DNA from: Chthonomonas sp.
Lineage (GTDB): Bacteria > Armatimonadota > Fimbriimonadia > Fimbriimonadales > Fimbriimonadaceae
Assembly: GCA_016788585.1 (NCBI GenBank)
Contig: JAEURP010000018.1
Coordinates: 1 to 64,000, forward strand
Direction: 5' to 3'
Length of the DNA: 64,000 nt
Shown: piece after piece, positions 35,532 to 43,216 of the stretch
Position numbering within the stretch: position 1 is the stretch's first letter
Layout: each line of letters opens with the position of its first letter
Notes under the pieces: model-generated
What the model saw: only the letters and a program-made list of their open reading frames with translations
Database searches by the model: none
What the model was told of the DNA's origin: nothing
Position numbers and translations under genes: made by a program

Positions 35532-35915
35532 ATGCCGACCGTAAACCAACTCGTCCGCAAGGGCCGCCAGACGGCCAAGGTGAAATCGAAGTCACCGGCG
35601 CTCAAGTCGAATCCATTTCGACGTGGCGTATGCACGATTGTGCGAACCCAAACCCCGAAGAAGCCAAACTCCGCTCTTCGTAAGGTCGCTCGTGTTCGCC
35701 TTACCAATGGCACTGAAGTTACCGCCTACATTCCTGGCGTTGGCCACAACCTCCAGGAGCACTCGGTTGTGCTCGTTCGGGGCGGCCGTGTAAAGGACCT
35801 TCCTGGTGTGCGCTACCACATCGTTCGAGGAACTCAGCAAACCGCGGGCACCACGAACCGGATGCAGGGGCGATCGAAGTACGGGACCAAGCGGCCCAAG
35901 GCACCCAAGTCCTAA
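35532..35915 (+). CDS. rpsL: 30S ribosomal protein S12
   Basis: 127 residues. It lies at the decoding centre of the small subunit. The conserved [17 protein letters not shown] and [19 protein letters not shown] stretches are present. The streptomycin-sensitivity lysine regions (KKPNS and RVKDLPG) look wild type. It is first in a two-gene transcript with rpsG, 16 bases apart. The leader is short and has no clear Shine-Dalgarno. Confidence 0.98.
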   Translation: MPTVNQLVRKGRQTAKVKSKSPALKSNPFRRGVCTIVRTQTPKKPNSALRKVARVRLTNGTEVTAYIPGVGHNLQEHSVVLVRGGRVKDLPGVRYHIVRGTQQTAGTTNRMQGRSKYGTKRPKAPKS

Positions 35916-35931
35916 GGAGATTTAGAAGAAC

Positions 35932-36402
35932 ATGCCACGAAAAGGACCAGCACCCAAGCGAATCATCACTCCGGACCCTGTTTATAACAGCGAAATGGTC
36001 CAGCGGTTCATCAACCGCATGATGCTCGGCGGCAAGAAGACCATCGCCGAAAAGATCTTTTACACCGCCCTTGCTCGTTGCGAAGAGCAAGCTGGCGTGC
36101 CTGCCATCGAGGTTTTCGATAAGGCCATCGCGAACGTGATGCCAAACGTTGAAGTTCGGGCTCGCCGGGTTGGTGGTCAGAACTACCAAGTCCCGATGGA
36201 AGTGCGCCCGGTTCGTCGCCGCACCCTCGCCCTTCGCTGGCTCGTCGAGAATGCCCGCAAGAAGAGCGGTAAGACCATGATTGACAAGCTTTCCGCGGAA
36301 CTTCTTGATGCCTACAATGGCACGGGAACAAGCGTTAAGAAGAAGGACGATACCCACCGAATGGCCGAAGCCAACAAGGCTTTCGCTCACTACCGGTTCT
36401 GA
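35932..36402 (+). CDS. rpsG: 30S ribosomal protein S7
   Basis: 156 residues. It is the primary 16S rRNA 3'-domain binder and contacts the E site. It has the typical [10 protein letters not shown] start, [17 protein letters not shown] and [21 protein letters not shown] end. A GGAG precedes the ATG by 12 bases. The next gene's conserved reading frame overlaps the TGA stop. fusA, which normally follows, lies almost 7 kb downstream. Confidence 0.98.
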   Translation: MPRKGPAPKRIITPDPVYNSEMVQRFINRMMLGGKKTIAEKIFYTALARCEEQAGVPAIEVFDKAIANVMPNVEVRARRVGGQNYQVPMEVRPVRRRTLALRWLVENARKKSGKTMIDKLSAELLDAYNGTGTSVKKKDDTHRMAEANKAFAHYRF

Positions 36403-36911
36403 AACCCAGACTTTTCCACTTCAGCGAGGAGCGAAACATTCAGGTGTTCGTTCCTCGTTCTCCTTTGGCCCGCCCGGAAGTTGAACCTCTGGTCTGGAGC
36501 GTGGCAGAATGGAACGCGCCGCAATACTATGTTCCGCGGGATTGCCCGCGCATGGTGTTTTGGGCTGGCCCGGAGACTTCTGCGTCTGATTGCATCGAGT
36601 TCTTGGGTTCGGCACGGCGGGTGATGGCAGTGGAGCCAGGCTGGCTTCAGAAGATTCACTCAGCGACAATCGTTCGCTATGAGTTCGAGCCAGGCTCTTT
36701 CGCGTGCATCGATGAAGTCGCCGGAACGTGGGTGAGTCGAGAAACCTTGGCCCCGACAGCTGAAGAAGTTCTAATGCACTTGCCCGACCGCATCGCCGCA
36801 GAAGGCATCGAGCTGAGGGCAGTCGAAAACCTGTTTGGCCTTAGCCAGCGAATCGCCGGCACAACGCTCCGGTTCTCAGGCAATCGGCTCCGCAACTGCC
36901 TCGGCGCCTAG
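36399..36911 (+). CDS. conserved protein of the DUF6886 type, probably CTG start
   Basis: From the first conventional start (GTG 36444) the protein is 155 residues and lacks the family's N-terminus. Reading upstream in frame gives [16 protein letters not shown], which matches the N-terminal pattern I know for this family (LxHFSEExxIxxFxPR). No ATG, GTG or TTG precedes it. CTG at 36399 overlaps the rpsG stop (CTGA) and would give 170 residues, as expected by coupling. Other conserved parts are [26 protein letters not shown] and [10 protein letters not shown]. The family name is from memory and its function is unknown. The stop abuts the convergent gene with no spacer. Confidence 0.7.
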   Translation: MKPRLFHFSEERNIQVFVPRSPLARPEVEPLVWSVAEWNAPQYYVPRDCPRMVFWAGPETSASDCIEFLGSARRVMAVEPGWLQKIHSATIVRYEFEPGSFACIDEVAGTWVSRETLAPTAEEVLMHLPDRIAAEGIELRAVENLFGLSQRIAGTTLRFSGNRLRNCLGA

Positions 36912-38033
36912 TTACCACGCCTGCCGCTGCGCTTCAGCCAGGCAGTACGGGCACTGAACCCGGTTCTTGCCCGCCGGGAAGCTGATCAAGCCCGCGCAGT
37001 TGATGCAGTTCACTTCAGGATGCTCGATATCCACCACGGTGCCGCAGTCTTCGCAGACCATTTTCTTGCCGCCCTTCATGGCGTTCAGGTCGCCGCCGCA
37101 GCCGCCGCAGTGGCGCAGATCGGTTTCGGTCGGTTCGAGCTTGCTGTATTCGCCCTTCAAGCCCGTCTTCTCGATCATCTTCTCGGAGTCGGCTTCTTGC
37201 AAAGTCGGGAGCCAGCCTTGGCAGAACATCGAGATCGCCATGCGGCGCTGGAGCGATTGCGGCGCTTGGTCAGGATGCATGTCGATCACGCCCTGATCCT
37301 TCAACACGGCAAAGCTATGATCAAGCTGCGCGATCACGGTGTCGAACATCGGCCAAAACGTCTCGCTTTTCGCGGTCACGCGAGGGAACATGCCCTCCCA
37401 TTGAATCCCGCGCACTTGCTCGTTCACCTTCGCCGCGAGCTCCTGATACTGCGCGTCGAACTCGTTCACCGTCGCGCTGGTCGCCATGTACTTCACCAGC
37501 TGCGCGCGGTACTCGGGGTCTTTCTTAGCGCGGGGCGAAACCGCGTTCGGGCAAAGCTCCACCCATCGGTCGTAGAGCCGCTCCTGAATCGCAAAGAACT
37601 TGTCGCGGTCTTTGGTTTGCCGGGCCAGTTGCGCGTCGGCATTGGTCTGCCGCACGAGCTCCTCATAGGCCGGCCCCGGCATCGCCGACTGCGGGTTCTC
37701 GCAGGCTTTCTGAAAGTCGTAGTCGGTCAGGCTCCCGCAGAAGTCGCAGTACACATAGGCCGTCTTGGTGGGCAGGGTCTTCGCGCCGCCGCAGGTGTGG
37801 CAGGTGGTCTTCTTCACAAACGCCGTGCGCGCCTCGGCCTTCTGCCCGGTCAGCATCTCTATGTTCTGCGTGGCCGCCGCCATCATCTCGGAGTTTGACA
37901 TCTGCGACCAGTCCTGCTTGGTTTGGTCTTGAAAGGCGGCCTGCATCTCCTTGGCCTGCTTGATGATGTCCATCAATCCCGGGTCATTCTCCTTCCCATC
38001 CCCGCCGCCAAAGATCTTCTTGAAGATGCTCAT
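36912..38033 (-). CDS. multi-zinc-ribbon hypothetical protein
   Basis: 373 residues from the ATG at 38033. The longer frame starting at 38216 has low-complexity translation and was rejected. Eight CxxC pairs form four zinc knuckles: CHTC (78-81) and CDFC (96-99) in the N-terminal half, and CGGC, CEDC, CINC and CPYC in the C-terminal 60 residues. The centre is helical. The N-terminus MSIFKKIFGGG may be a membrane-associating amphipathic helix. No family was recognised. The start is preceded by TATACT and six bases. Confidence 0.7.
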   Translation of the reverse strand: MSIFKKIFGGGDGKENDPGLMDIIKQAKEMQAAFQDQTKQDWSQMSNSEMMAAATQNIEMLTGQKAEARTAFVKKTTCHTCGGAKTLPTKTAYVYCDFCGSLTDYDFQKACENPQSAMPGPAYEELVRQTNADAQLARQTKDRDKFFAIQERLYDRWVELCPNAVSPRAKKDPEYRAQLVKYMATSATVNEFDAQYQELAAKVNEQVRGIQWEGMFPRVTAKSETFWPMFDTVIAQLDHSFAVLKDQGVIDMHPDQAPQSLQRRMAISMFCQGWLPTLQEADSEKMIEKTGLKGEYSKLEPTETDLRHCGGCGGDLNAMKGGKKMVCEDCGTVVDIEHPEVNCINCAGLISFPAGKNRVQCPYCLAEAQRQAW

Positions 38034-38039
38034 GAGGTT

Positions 38040-38045
38040 AGTATA
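38040..38045 (-). promoter_or_regulatory. -10 box TATACT, six bases before the start codon
   Basis: TATACT-N6-ATG on the minus strand. It is nearly identical to the arrangement at 31507-31519, consistent with a leaderless mRNA. Confidence 0.5.
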
Positions 38046-38140
38046 GAGGGAGTTTGGTGAAATGTGGAGGGATGTTGAGGGATGTGGCGGGACATGGCGG
38101 GATGATTGATGGATAATGGCAAAGTAGGGTGTGAACGACG

Positions 38141-38530
38141 ATGAAAAAGCTAACGAAACGGGACAAGTGGGTTCTTTCGTTCGCCTTCCTGCTTTGCAGC
38201 CTAGCTCTGGTCGCAAGTGATGCCGTCTGGCGAAGTTCAGATACAGCAGTCGTGCGCGTCCGGCTCGAAAGTGACAGTGCTTCGCCGGTTTCCCTCCATT
38301 ACAACACGCCGATGCTGTTTTCGCAAACCCGGCCAGCGGACGTGGTGGTCGCCAATGCGACGGAGATTCAGATCGAGATTCCGGCCGGCCGTTCTGTGGT
38401 CGAGATGAGGTCTGGCGGTCGATCCAAGAAACTCACAATTGACGCGCCGCCGGAGCCCTCGGATGACTGGGTTTTGAATGGAGATCGACTCACGATTGAC
38501 GCCTCATTTAGCCTCGTAGATGCTTTGTGA
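38141..38530 (+). CDS. small exported or membrane-anchored hypothetical protein
   Basis: 129 residues. A basic N-terminus and one hydrophobic segment (WVLSFAFLLCSLALVAS) are followed by a short beta-rich domain with VVRVRLESDSASPVSLHY and TEIQIEIPAGRSVVEM. It may be anchored in the membrane or secreted. No family was recognised. It is divergent from the zinc-ribbon gene. Confidence 0.55.
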   Translation: MKKLTKRDKWVLSFAFLLCSLALVASDAVWRSSDTAVVRVRLESDSASPVSLHYNTPMLFSQTRPADVVVANATEIQIEIPAGRSVVEMRSGGRSKKLTIDAPPEPSDDWVLNGDRLTIDASFSLVDAL

Positions 38531-38566
38531 GGCTGGACCCCTGAGTTGATTTTGTACGGTGATCAG

Positions 38567-38663
38567 TAAGCCCCAACGGGGCGGGATATCATAGCGAAGG
38601 GCGTAGCCCTGGACACCGGCACCACCCAACCTCAAGCCCTGAAGGGGCGGCGTAGCTACGACG
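38567..38663. repeat. intergenic repeat with CCCCAACGGGG, GAAGGGCGTAGCCCTGG and CCCTGAAGGGG hairpins
   Basis: Three short self-complementary units occur in a row: CCCCAACGGGG, GGGCGTAGCCC and CCCTGAAGGGG. This resembles a repeat that is common between genes in several environmental phyla and is often mis-annotated as small proteins. That match is from memory. No coding frame is supported here. Confidence 0.5.
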
Positions 38664-38713
38664 TCCTTCTTTCAATAATCCGGTCAAAAAAATTGTTCTC
38701 CCAGCAAAAAACC

Positions 38714-38722
38714 CTATAGAAT
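38714..38722 (+). promoter_or_regulatory. CTATAGAAT promoter element
   Basis: The same nine bases lie 35-41 bases upstream of the start codons of three exported-protein genes in this window (here, and at 60695-60703 and 61790-61798 on the minus strand). It probably contains the -10 box. Confidence 0.45.
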
Positions 38723-38763
38723 AGTTACGAGGGAAACGGTTGCGTTGCCCTTTGAGGATTGAA

Positions 38764-39807
38764 ATGAGGAGTACGTTATTGAGTTTTGGCGTTGTGGCTG
38801 CGTTACTTTCGCCACAAATTAGTTCGGCAAGTTTCGCAAATCACGATCCGAACGATCCACTAACCGGTTTTGATGCAAGCAGTCAAACCGTAGGAGGGTT
38901 CCTAAACTCGTGGTCGCAGGATTCTTCGGTTCGAGTTATGAATACGAACTACTCGGGCAGTGGAACGCTTATCGGTCGGAGAAGCAACATTACGATCAAT
39001 GGCGAGAAGTACCATAAGCTCAGCTTCGTCACCGCGGACCACGTGATGAACAATCGGACGTTGCATAGCATAGGCTTTGAAGGGAGCCAGTACTTTGATC
39101 TTGTGACCCTTCTTCCGGTCACCGTGGGCCGATTTTCGGCCAATGTCGGTGCGGCGACGAACTGGGAATACACCTATTCTCTTGGCCTGCGCGATATGGG
39201 CTTCTTGGGCGTCACCATTAAATACTCGAACCTTACTGCTGCCCAAAATAAGTACTTAGAGCAACTGAGTCCGCTCCAGATCGGCGTGGTTGGCGACGAT
39301 TATCGAGGCGCGGCGCGAAGCTATGGCTATGGGGTCTCGGGAACCTACCAATACGACTTTAACTTCAACAAGATTGGCTTTACGGTGACCAGTGATCGGC
39401 CCTACGGCACCCACCGCTACGTGAACCACAACATCCTTCGGGGCGGCAACGTGGAGACCAGTGGCGGTCTATATAACTACGGTCAGCTCAGTTGGAACTG
39501 CAGTTCGGTGATTGGCGAAGGGCAATTGGCTGCAGGCGATTCTGGCGGTTCACTTGTCGTCAATGGCAAGCTCGCCGGCGTGAACACTTACGTTCAATCT
39601 ACGACCAGCGCCTTGTATGGCACGTATTATGCATACGGTCTGCATGGCGGCGCATACCGTCTTACAGATGACGATAAGACATGGCTGCTTCAATCAGCCG
39701 CGACTTATCAGGCTGCCGTTCCAGAACCGGCAACGATGGCAACTCTTGGGTTAGGTGTCGCGGCGATGCTTCGAAGGCGGCGATCCGCGAAGAGAGCCAA
39801 GCGTTGA
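38764..39807 (+). CDS. PEP-CTERM serine protease (trypsin-like)
   Basis: 347 residues from the ATG at 38764, with AGGA at proper spacing. The order is signal peptide (STLLSFGVVAALLSPQISSA), then a chymotrypsin-fold domain with probable triad H93 (VTADHVM), D144 (LRDMGF) and S260 in AAGDSGGS. At the C-terminus, VPEPATMATLGLGVAAMLRR is followed by basic residues. The PEP-CTERM tail is a sorting signal cut by exosortase in other bacteria, and no exosortase is encoded here. Surface or matrix-associated proteolysis is inferred. A hairpin terminator follows. Confidence 0.85.
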   Translation: MRSTLLSFGVVAALLSPQISSASFANHDPNDPLTGFDASSQTVGGFLNSWSQDSSVRVMNTNYSGSGTLIGRRSNITINGEKYHKLSFVTADHVMNNRTLHSIGFEGSQYFDLVTLLPVTVGRFSANVGAATNWEYTYSLGLRDMGFLGVTIKYSNLTAAQNKYLEQLSPLQIGVVGDDYRGAARSYGYGVSGTYQYDFNFNKIGFTVTSDRPYGTHRYVNHNILRGGNVETSGGLYNYGQLSWNCSSVIGEGQLAAGDSGGSLVVNGKLAGVNTYVQSTTSALYGTYYAYGLHGGAYRLTDDDKTWLLQSAATYQAAVPEPATMATLGLGVAAMLRRRRSAKRAKR

Positions 39808-39814
39808 AACACAA

Positions 39815-39843
39815 AGAGCCCGAAGGCATCGCCTTCGGGCTCT
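39815..39843. terminator. bidirectional hairpin terminator
   Basis: A 13-bp stem (AGAGCCCGAAGGC and its complement) with an ATC loop lies between two convergent genes. The minus-strand reading is followed by CTTTGTGTTT. Confidence 0.7.
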
Positions 39844-39861
39844 CGAACTCACGAACTAAAC

Positions 39862-40500
39862 CTACGCCGCCTGTTGCAGGAAGAACTCGCCGCCGCTTGG
39901 GTAGATCAGCGCCTCGTTGCTGGGGCCGGAGACTTGCTCGTTGCGCGTCGAGGTGACGCGGAAGAACTTCTCTTGCCCTGGCGCGAAGCCGTTCAGCTTG
40001 ATGCGCGTGGTCGTAAAGTTGCCCAGGGCCGTCCAGCCGCCGGTCGAACCGCGCACTTCCACCGTAAAGACGGCGTTCGGCGGGTTGCCATTGCGCTTCC
40101 ACTTTAGCTCCACATCGCCATTCGCAAAGGGCGTGGCGACGAGGTCGGTTGGCGTGGTCGCATTGCGCTTCACGGGCGGGTTTCGCTCGGAAAGGCCAGC
40201 CGCCTTCAGCATCGCATTGGTCACGCTTTGCTTGGCATAAATGCGCTTGGTGAACTCGGCAGTGAGGTCTAAGACCTCCGCCCAAGCCATGTTTCGGGTC
40301 TCGAACATGGCCAGCTTGTGCTGATTGGCGTCCTGAGCCGTTTCGTACTTGACCAACAAGTCTGTCTTGAGATCGCCCAACGCTTCGCACTCCGAAGTGG
40401 TGACGCCATAGTTGGTCGGTGCCTCGATGACGACGCTGAGCATCGTGTTGATCTGTTCTACTAGATTTGGAATGTCGACTTGTCTAAAATCGTTGGCCAT
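39862..40500 (-). CDS. hypothetical protein with C-terminal fibronectin type III domain
   Basis: 212 residues. Residues 1-110 are helical (ECEALGDLKTDLLVKYETAQ) with no recognised family. Residues 115-200 form a fibronectin III fold (ATPFANGDVELKWKRNGNPP, FFRVTSTRNEQVSGPSNEAL). No signal peptide is visible, so it may be intracellular or exported by another route. AAGGAGG eight bases before the ATG is the strongest Shine-Dalgarno in the window, suggesting high expression. The long upstream region may be its leader. Confidence 0.65.
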   Translation of the reverse strand: MANDFRQVDIPNLVEQINTMLSVVIEAPTNYGVTTSECEALGDLKTDLLVKYETAQDANQHKLAMFETRNMAWAEVLDLTAEFTKRIYAKQSVTNAMLKAAGLSERNPPVKRNATTPTDLVATPFANGDVELKWKRNGNPPNAVFTVEVRGSTGGWTALGNFTTTRIKLNGFAPGQEKFFRVTSTRNEQVSGPSNEALIYPSGGEFFLQQAA

Positions 40501-40982
40501 GTTAGGACCTCCTTGGGAGGGGTTGCCTCCATGTGAGTTCTTCCACGCCGGTAAGGTTTTTGGGGAAAGCCCCGCCCAAACCTGGCACGATTGCCGGGCC
40601 GTTGAGCGTGAATGAAATTCGGCAAACGTAAATTAAACTGATTTCCACCGCGAAGCAACTTCCTTCCATCAAGGAGGGAGCTAATCCCTAGAGGATGGAA
40701 CGGTGTTCCACGACCAACTCCCTCGCTCCCATCGCGAAGAGCCCGCCTCGCTCCAGCAACCTCCTCACCCCCTTTCCGATGGAAAGGGTTTCCACGTTGG
40801 AGTGAGCGGATCGCATGGCCGATGGAAGGTCTTACGGCTTCAGGGCTTGCGTGACGGGGCGTGGCAGCTTGGTGCACATGCCCGATACCGTCACCCAAAC
40901 CCTGGCACGCCTGGAGGAATAACCCGGCCACGCGAGCGGGCTCCCTTCCAGTTTCTAAGAATTTTAGTGTAAAGTCCGCTTT
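40501..40982. other. non-coding interval with repeated, self-complementary elements
   Basis: No convincing gene lies in these 482 bases. They contain two 19-mers, 40694-40712 and 40778-40796, of the form GATGGAAnGGnnTTCCACG, each an internal dyad, 84 bases apart, and a weaker third at 40821. They also contain two copies of CCCAAACC(C)TGGCACG near 40573 and 40894. This suggests a structured leader RNA or a duplicated regulatory element serving one or both flanking divergent genes. Confidence 0.45.
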
Positions 40983-42101
40983 ATGGTTCGTAGCGCAATA
41001 TTTGCCTCTCTTCTGGTATCCGGTTCAGTCTATGCACAGGAGGTTTACAAGGGAACACCGATTGACAGCGAAGTTGCTGAGGCTGAACTCGAAGTTATGA
41101 AAGGGGCAATCGATTCAGCTGACGACGGACCATATGACCTGGTGTATGTTGTCGATCTGGATGGGGAAATCACGTGTTCGGACGAGGCTGGCAGGAAGAC
41201 TATCTGCGAATCTACTCCGACCGCCGATCCGATGGTTTGGATAAACGATGTTGAAGGGCCGTTTACCGCTTCAAGCCATGGTACTGAGCTCATGTTTGAG
41301 CCGCTCCAGCTAAACCCGTTTTCTTATCTTGTAGTCGGTCCTACCTTGCCATCCGCCCCACCTAGCGCACATAAGGGCACGGGCCCATATGTTCGTACCT
41401 TCTTGAAAGTTGCGCAGGGTAACGCGGCGACTAATACTGTGTCCTCAATGATGGTGTCCGGCAACCTTGCAGGTAGTCACCATTCTCACCAAACCCAACT
41501 GCTCAGCCCTTACCGACCAATGAACTACACGTACATCAGCCCTTGGTCTTTCAGCACGAGTAGATGGCGATCAGGCGGCGACTTCGGCTTCATCTTCAGT
41601 CACATGCGACGCGTTTGGGATCTATATTTTTTACGTAGCGGTAGTAAGCCCATCACGGTTTCCAGGGGAATATTGCCTGGTGCCTTTTTCCGGATCACGG
41701 CCCGATACACATATAGTCAGACCACAAACGCCCCTCTATTAAGTATGACTTTCGAGTATCAGCAACCGTCGGGTGGCATGCGGAAGGAACTGTTCAACTT
41801 TCATTTGCAAAATATTGGATGGGGTAACGCGAGTTTCGCAAGGCTGACTACAATTGCAATGGCCCCTAACGAGGGGGCTGATAACAGTTTGCACCTTTCT
41901 ACGTCATGGCTAACTGACTGGGTGAAGTCGGGCTCTCAATCGTGGGCATGGAGTGCATGGCCAGACGGAGTCGCTGTTCAATGTTATCCCTCGACTCATA
42001 CGGGTGTCAACGTGCCGTGGCCGCAGAACGTGTTCCCGGTCTCTACACATTCGTGGGCCGGTTCATCCGCTACTGACTCAGTTGACACGAGGGTCAAATG
42101 A
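40983..42101 (+). CDS. secreted hypothetical protein (first of a coupled pair)
   Basis: 372 residues. An N-terminal signal peptide (VRSAIFASLLVSGSVYA) is followed by an acidic region (EVAEAELEVMKGAIDSADD) and a large aromatic- and Ser/Thr-rich part with tryptophans near the C-terminus (SQSWAWSAWPDGV). No family was recognised. The stop overlaps the start of the next gene as ATGA, which indicates one functional unit. The composition looks less biased at third positions than in the housekeeping genes, consistent with an accessory origin. Confidence 0.6.
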   Translation: MVRSAIFASLLVSGSVYAQEVYKGTPIDSEVAEAELEVMKGAIDSADDGPYDLVYVVDLDGEITCSDEAGRKTICESTPTADPMVWINDVEGPFTASSHGTELMFEPLQLNPFSYLVVGPTLPSAPPSAHKGTGPYVRTFLKVAQGNAATNTVSSMMVSGNLAGSHHSHQTQLLSPYRPMNYTYISPWSFSTSRWRSGGDFGFIFSHMRRVWDLYFLRSGSKPITVSRGILPGAFFRITARYTYSQTTNAPLLSMTFEYQQPSGGMRKELFNFHLQNIGWGNASFARLTTIAMAPNEGADNSLHLSTSWLTDWVKSGSQSWAWSAWPDGVAVQCYPSTHTGVNVPWPQNVFPVSTHSWAGSSATDSVDTRVK

Positions 42102-42952
42102 ATGCAATCGTCCTCGCCGCAGTGCTTTCGGCACAGGGTTCACCTGCGCGATATGAGACCGGAAAGGTATTGTCTTATTCTGGGAACTTACAGTTCCTAG
42201 TTCTCCTGGATAACGGGGAGAAGAGAACCCATTCATTGCCTGATACGGTTCCGGCGAAGAATCCGCGAGTTCGACTCAAGGCAGATTCGCTTTGCAGAAA
42301 GCTTGTCGTCGGTCGGAGAGTGCGCATTGATCGTGTGCTTGGAGGGCGCATGAGCTTAGAGGGTTCTGCTGACATCCACACCTCATTCGAACTCGCATTG
42401 ATCACGACTGGGCTCGCGAGGAACTCGAGACCCGGGAATGACTGGAACAGAGTTGCAGAGGAAATTGCACGGGTGGCCTACGCTGGTGATTGGGAAGGAC
42501 CAATCCCTCGTGTGAAGGCTGCCCTCGCCCCCCCTGTATATCAACGCAAAGGGGTCGTGCTTGTTGCAAATAGAAACTACGAGGTGGACTTTCTTTCTTA
42601 CAGGGGCGACTTTAAGGTGCGGTTGCGCTTCCTGCCAATCTATTTTGAACGCCCATATCCCGTTATTGACTGCTTACTAGATGACATCAGACCTTCATCA
42701 CGTTCGTCTGTTCGGACCAAGGCTGATCGCCTGATCAAGCACTGGTCGACCACCGGAATCTGGACGGCGTATGTTCGACCCGGTGGTACCGTGCCGAGAG
42801 TTCGCTTGTACGTTGGCGAAGACGGGCAGCCAGATATGCCTAACACTCTTCTGTTGCTGGGATTAGGAGTTGCTTCCCCAGAAGCTAGTAAGGAAGCCCG
42901 GGTGCTCGAGACTTTTGCAAAAGCTATGGAGCAAGGTCATTGGTCCAAATGA
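42098..42952 (+). CDS. hypothetical protein coupled to the upstream secreted protein
   Basis: 284 residues, possibly exported (short hydrophobic N-terminus NAIVLAAVLSAQG). Residues 15-115 could be an OB-like fold: VRLKADSLCRKLVVGRRVRI followed by an L-TTGLARN sequence has the spacing of nuclease-like (SNase) domains, but the catalytic Arg/Glu pattern is not evident, so this is weak inference. The rest is unassigned. It is translated by ATGA coupling from the gene before it. Confidence 0.5.
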   Translation: MNAIVLAAVLSAQGSPARYETGKVLSYSGNLQFLVLLDNGEKRTHSLPDTVPAKNPRVRLKADSLCRKLVVGRRVRIDRVLGGRMSLEGSADIHTSFELALITTGLARNSRPGNDWNRVAEEIARVAYAGDWEGPIPRVKAALAPPVYQRKGVVLVANRNYEVDFLSYRGDFKVRLRFLPIYFERPYPVIDCLLDDIRPSSRSSVRTKADRLIKHWSTTGIWTAYVRPGGTVPRVRLYVGEDGQPDMPNTLLLLGLGVASPEASKEARVLETFAKAMEQGHWSK

Positions 42953-43021
42953 CCCCCAAGGGTGGGCCGCAGGCCTAAAGTCACACCGCACCCCTGTGGC
43001 AAGAGAGGGGAGAAGAAAACC

Positions 43022-43051
43022 TTGCATTGAACCCAAGCCGCCTGCCATAAT
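43022..43051 (+). promoter_or_regulatory. fusA promoter
   Basis: TTGCAT (43022-43027) and CATAAT (43046-43051) are separated by 18 bases, the same spacing as at rpsL and tuf. The leader to the fusA ATG would be about 160 bases. Confidence 0.55.
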
Positions 43052-43145
43052 CTTGCATGGCAAAACACCCCAGTTCTGCCCCAAAAACCATGAAGGAGGC
43101 TGAGACCCAGGTTTTAGCGTAAGACAACGGCCCGCAAGCCGCCCT

Positions 43146-43171
43146 TGCCGCGAGTTCGGCATGGGTTTTTT
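43146..43171 (+). terminator. possible attenuator in the fusA leader
   Basis: TGCCG-CGAGTT-CGGCA is followed by TGGG and six T residues, 45 bases before the fusA start. The stem is only five base pairs. It may be a regulatory terminator within the leader or the end of an upstream transcript. Confidence 0.35.
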
Positions 43172-43216
43172 GTTGAACCGCGACAACCGAAATCTCGAAT
43201 CCAGAGAAACAAGAAT

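Noticed and set aside
36912-38216. N-terminal extension of the zinc-ribbon protein up to 38216
   Set aside because: The extra 61 residues are low-complexity, run past the divergent gene start and lie upstream of the TATACT box.
40461-40931. 156-codon reverse-strand frame in the intergenic region
   Set aside because: It runs over the dyad repeats and into the fibronectin-domain gene in another frame. The composition is Arg/Gly/His-rich and no start context is visible.
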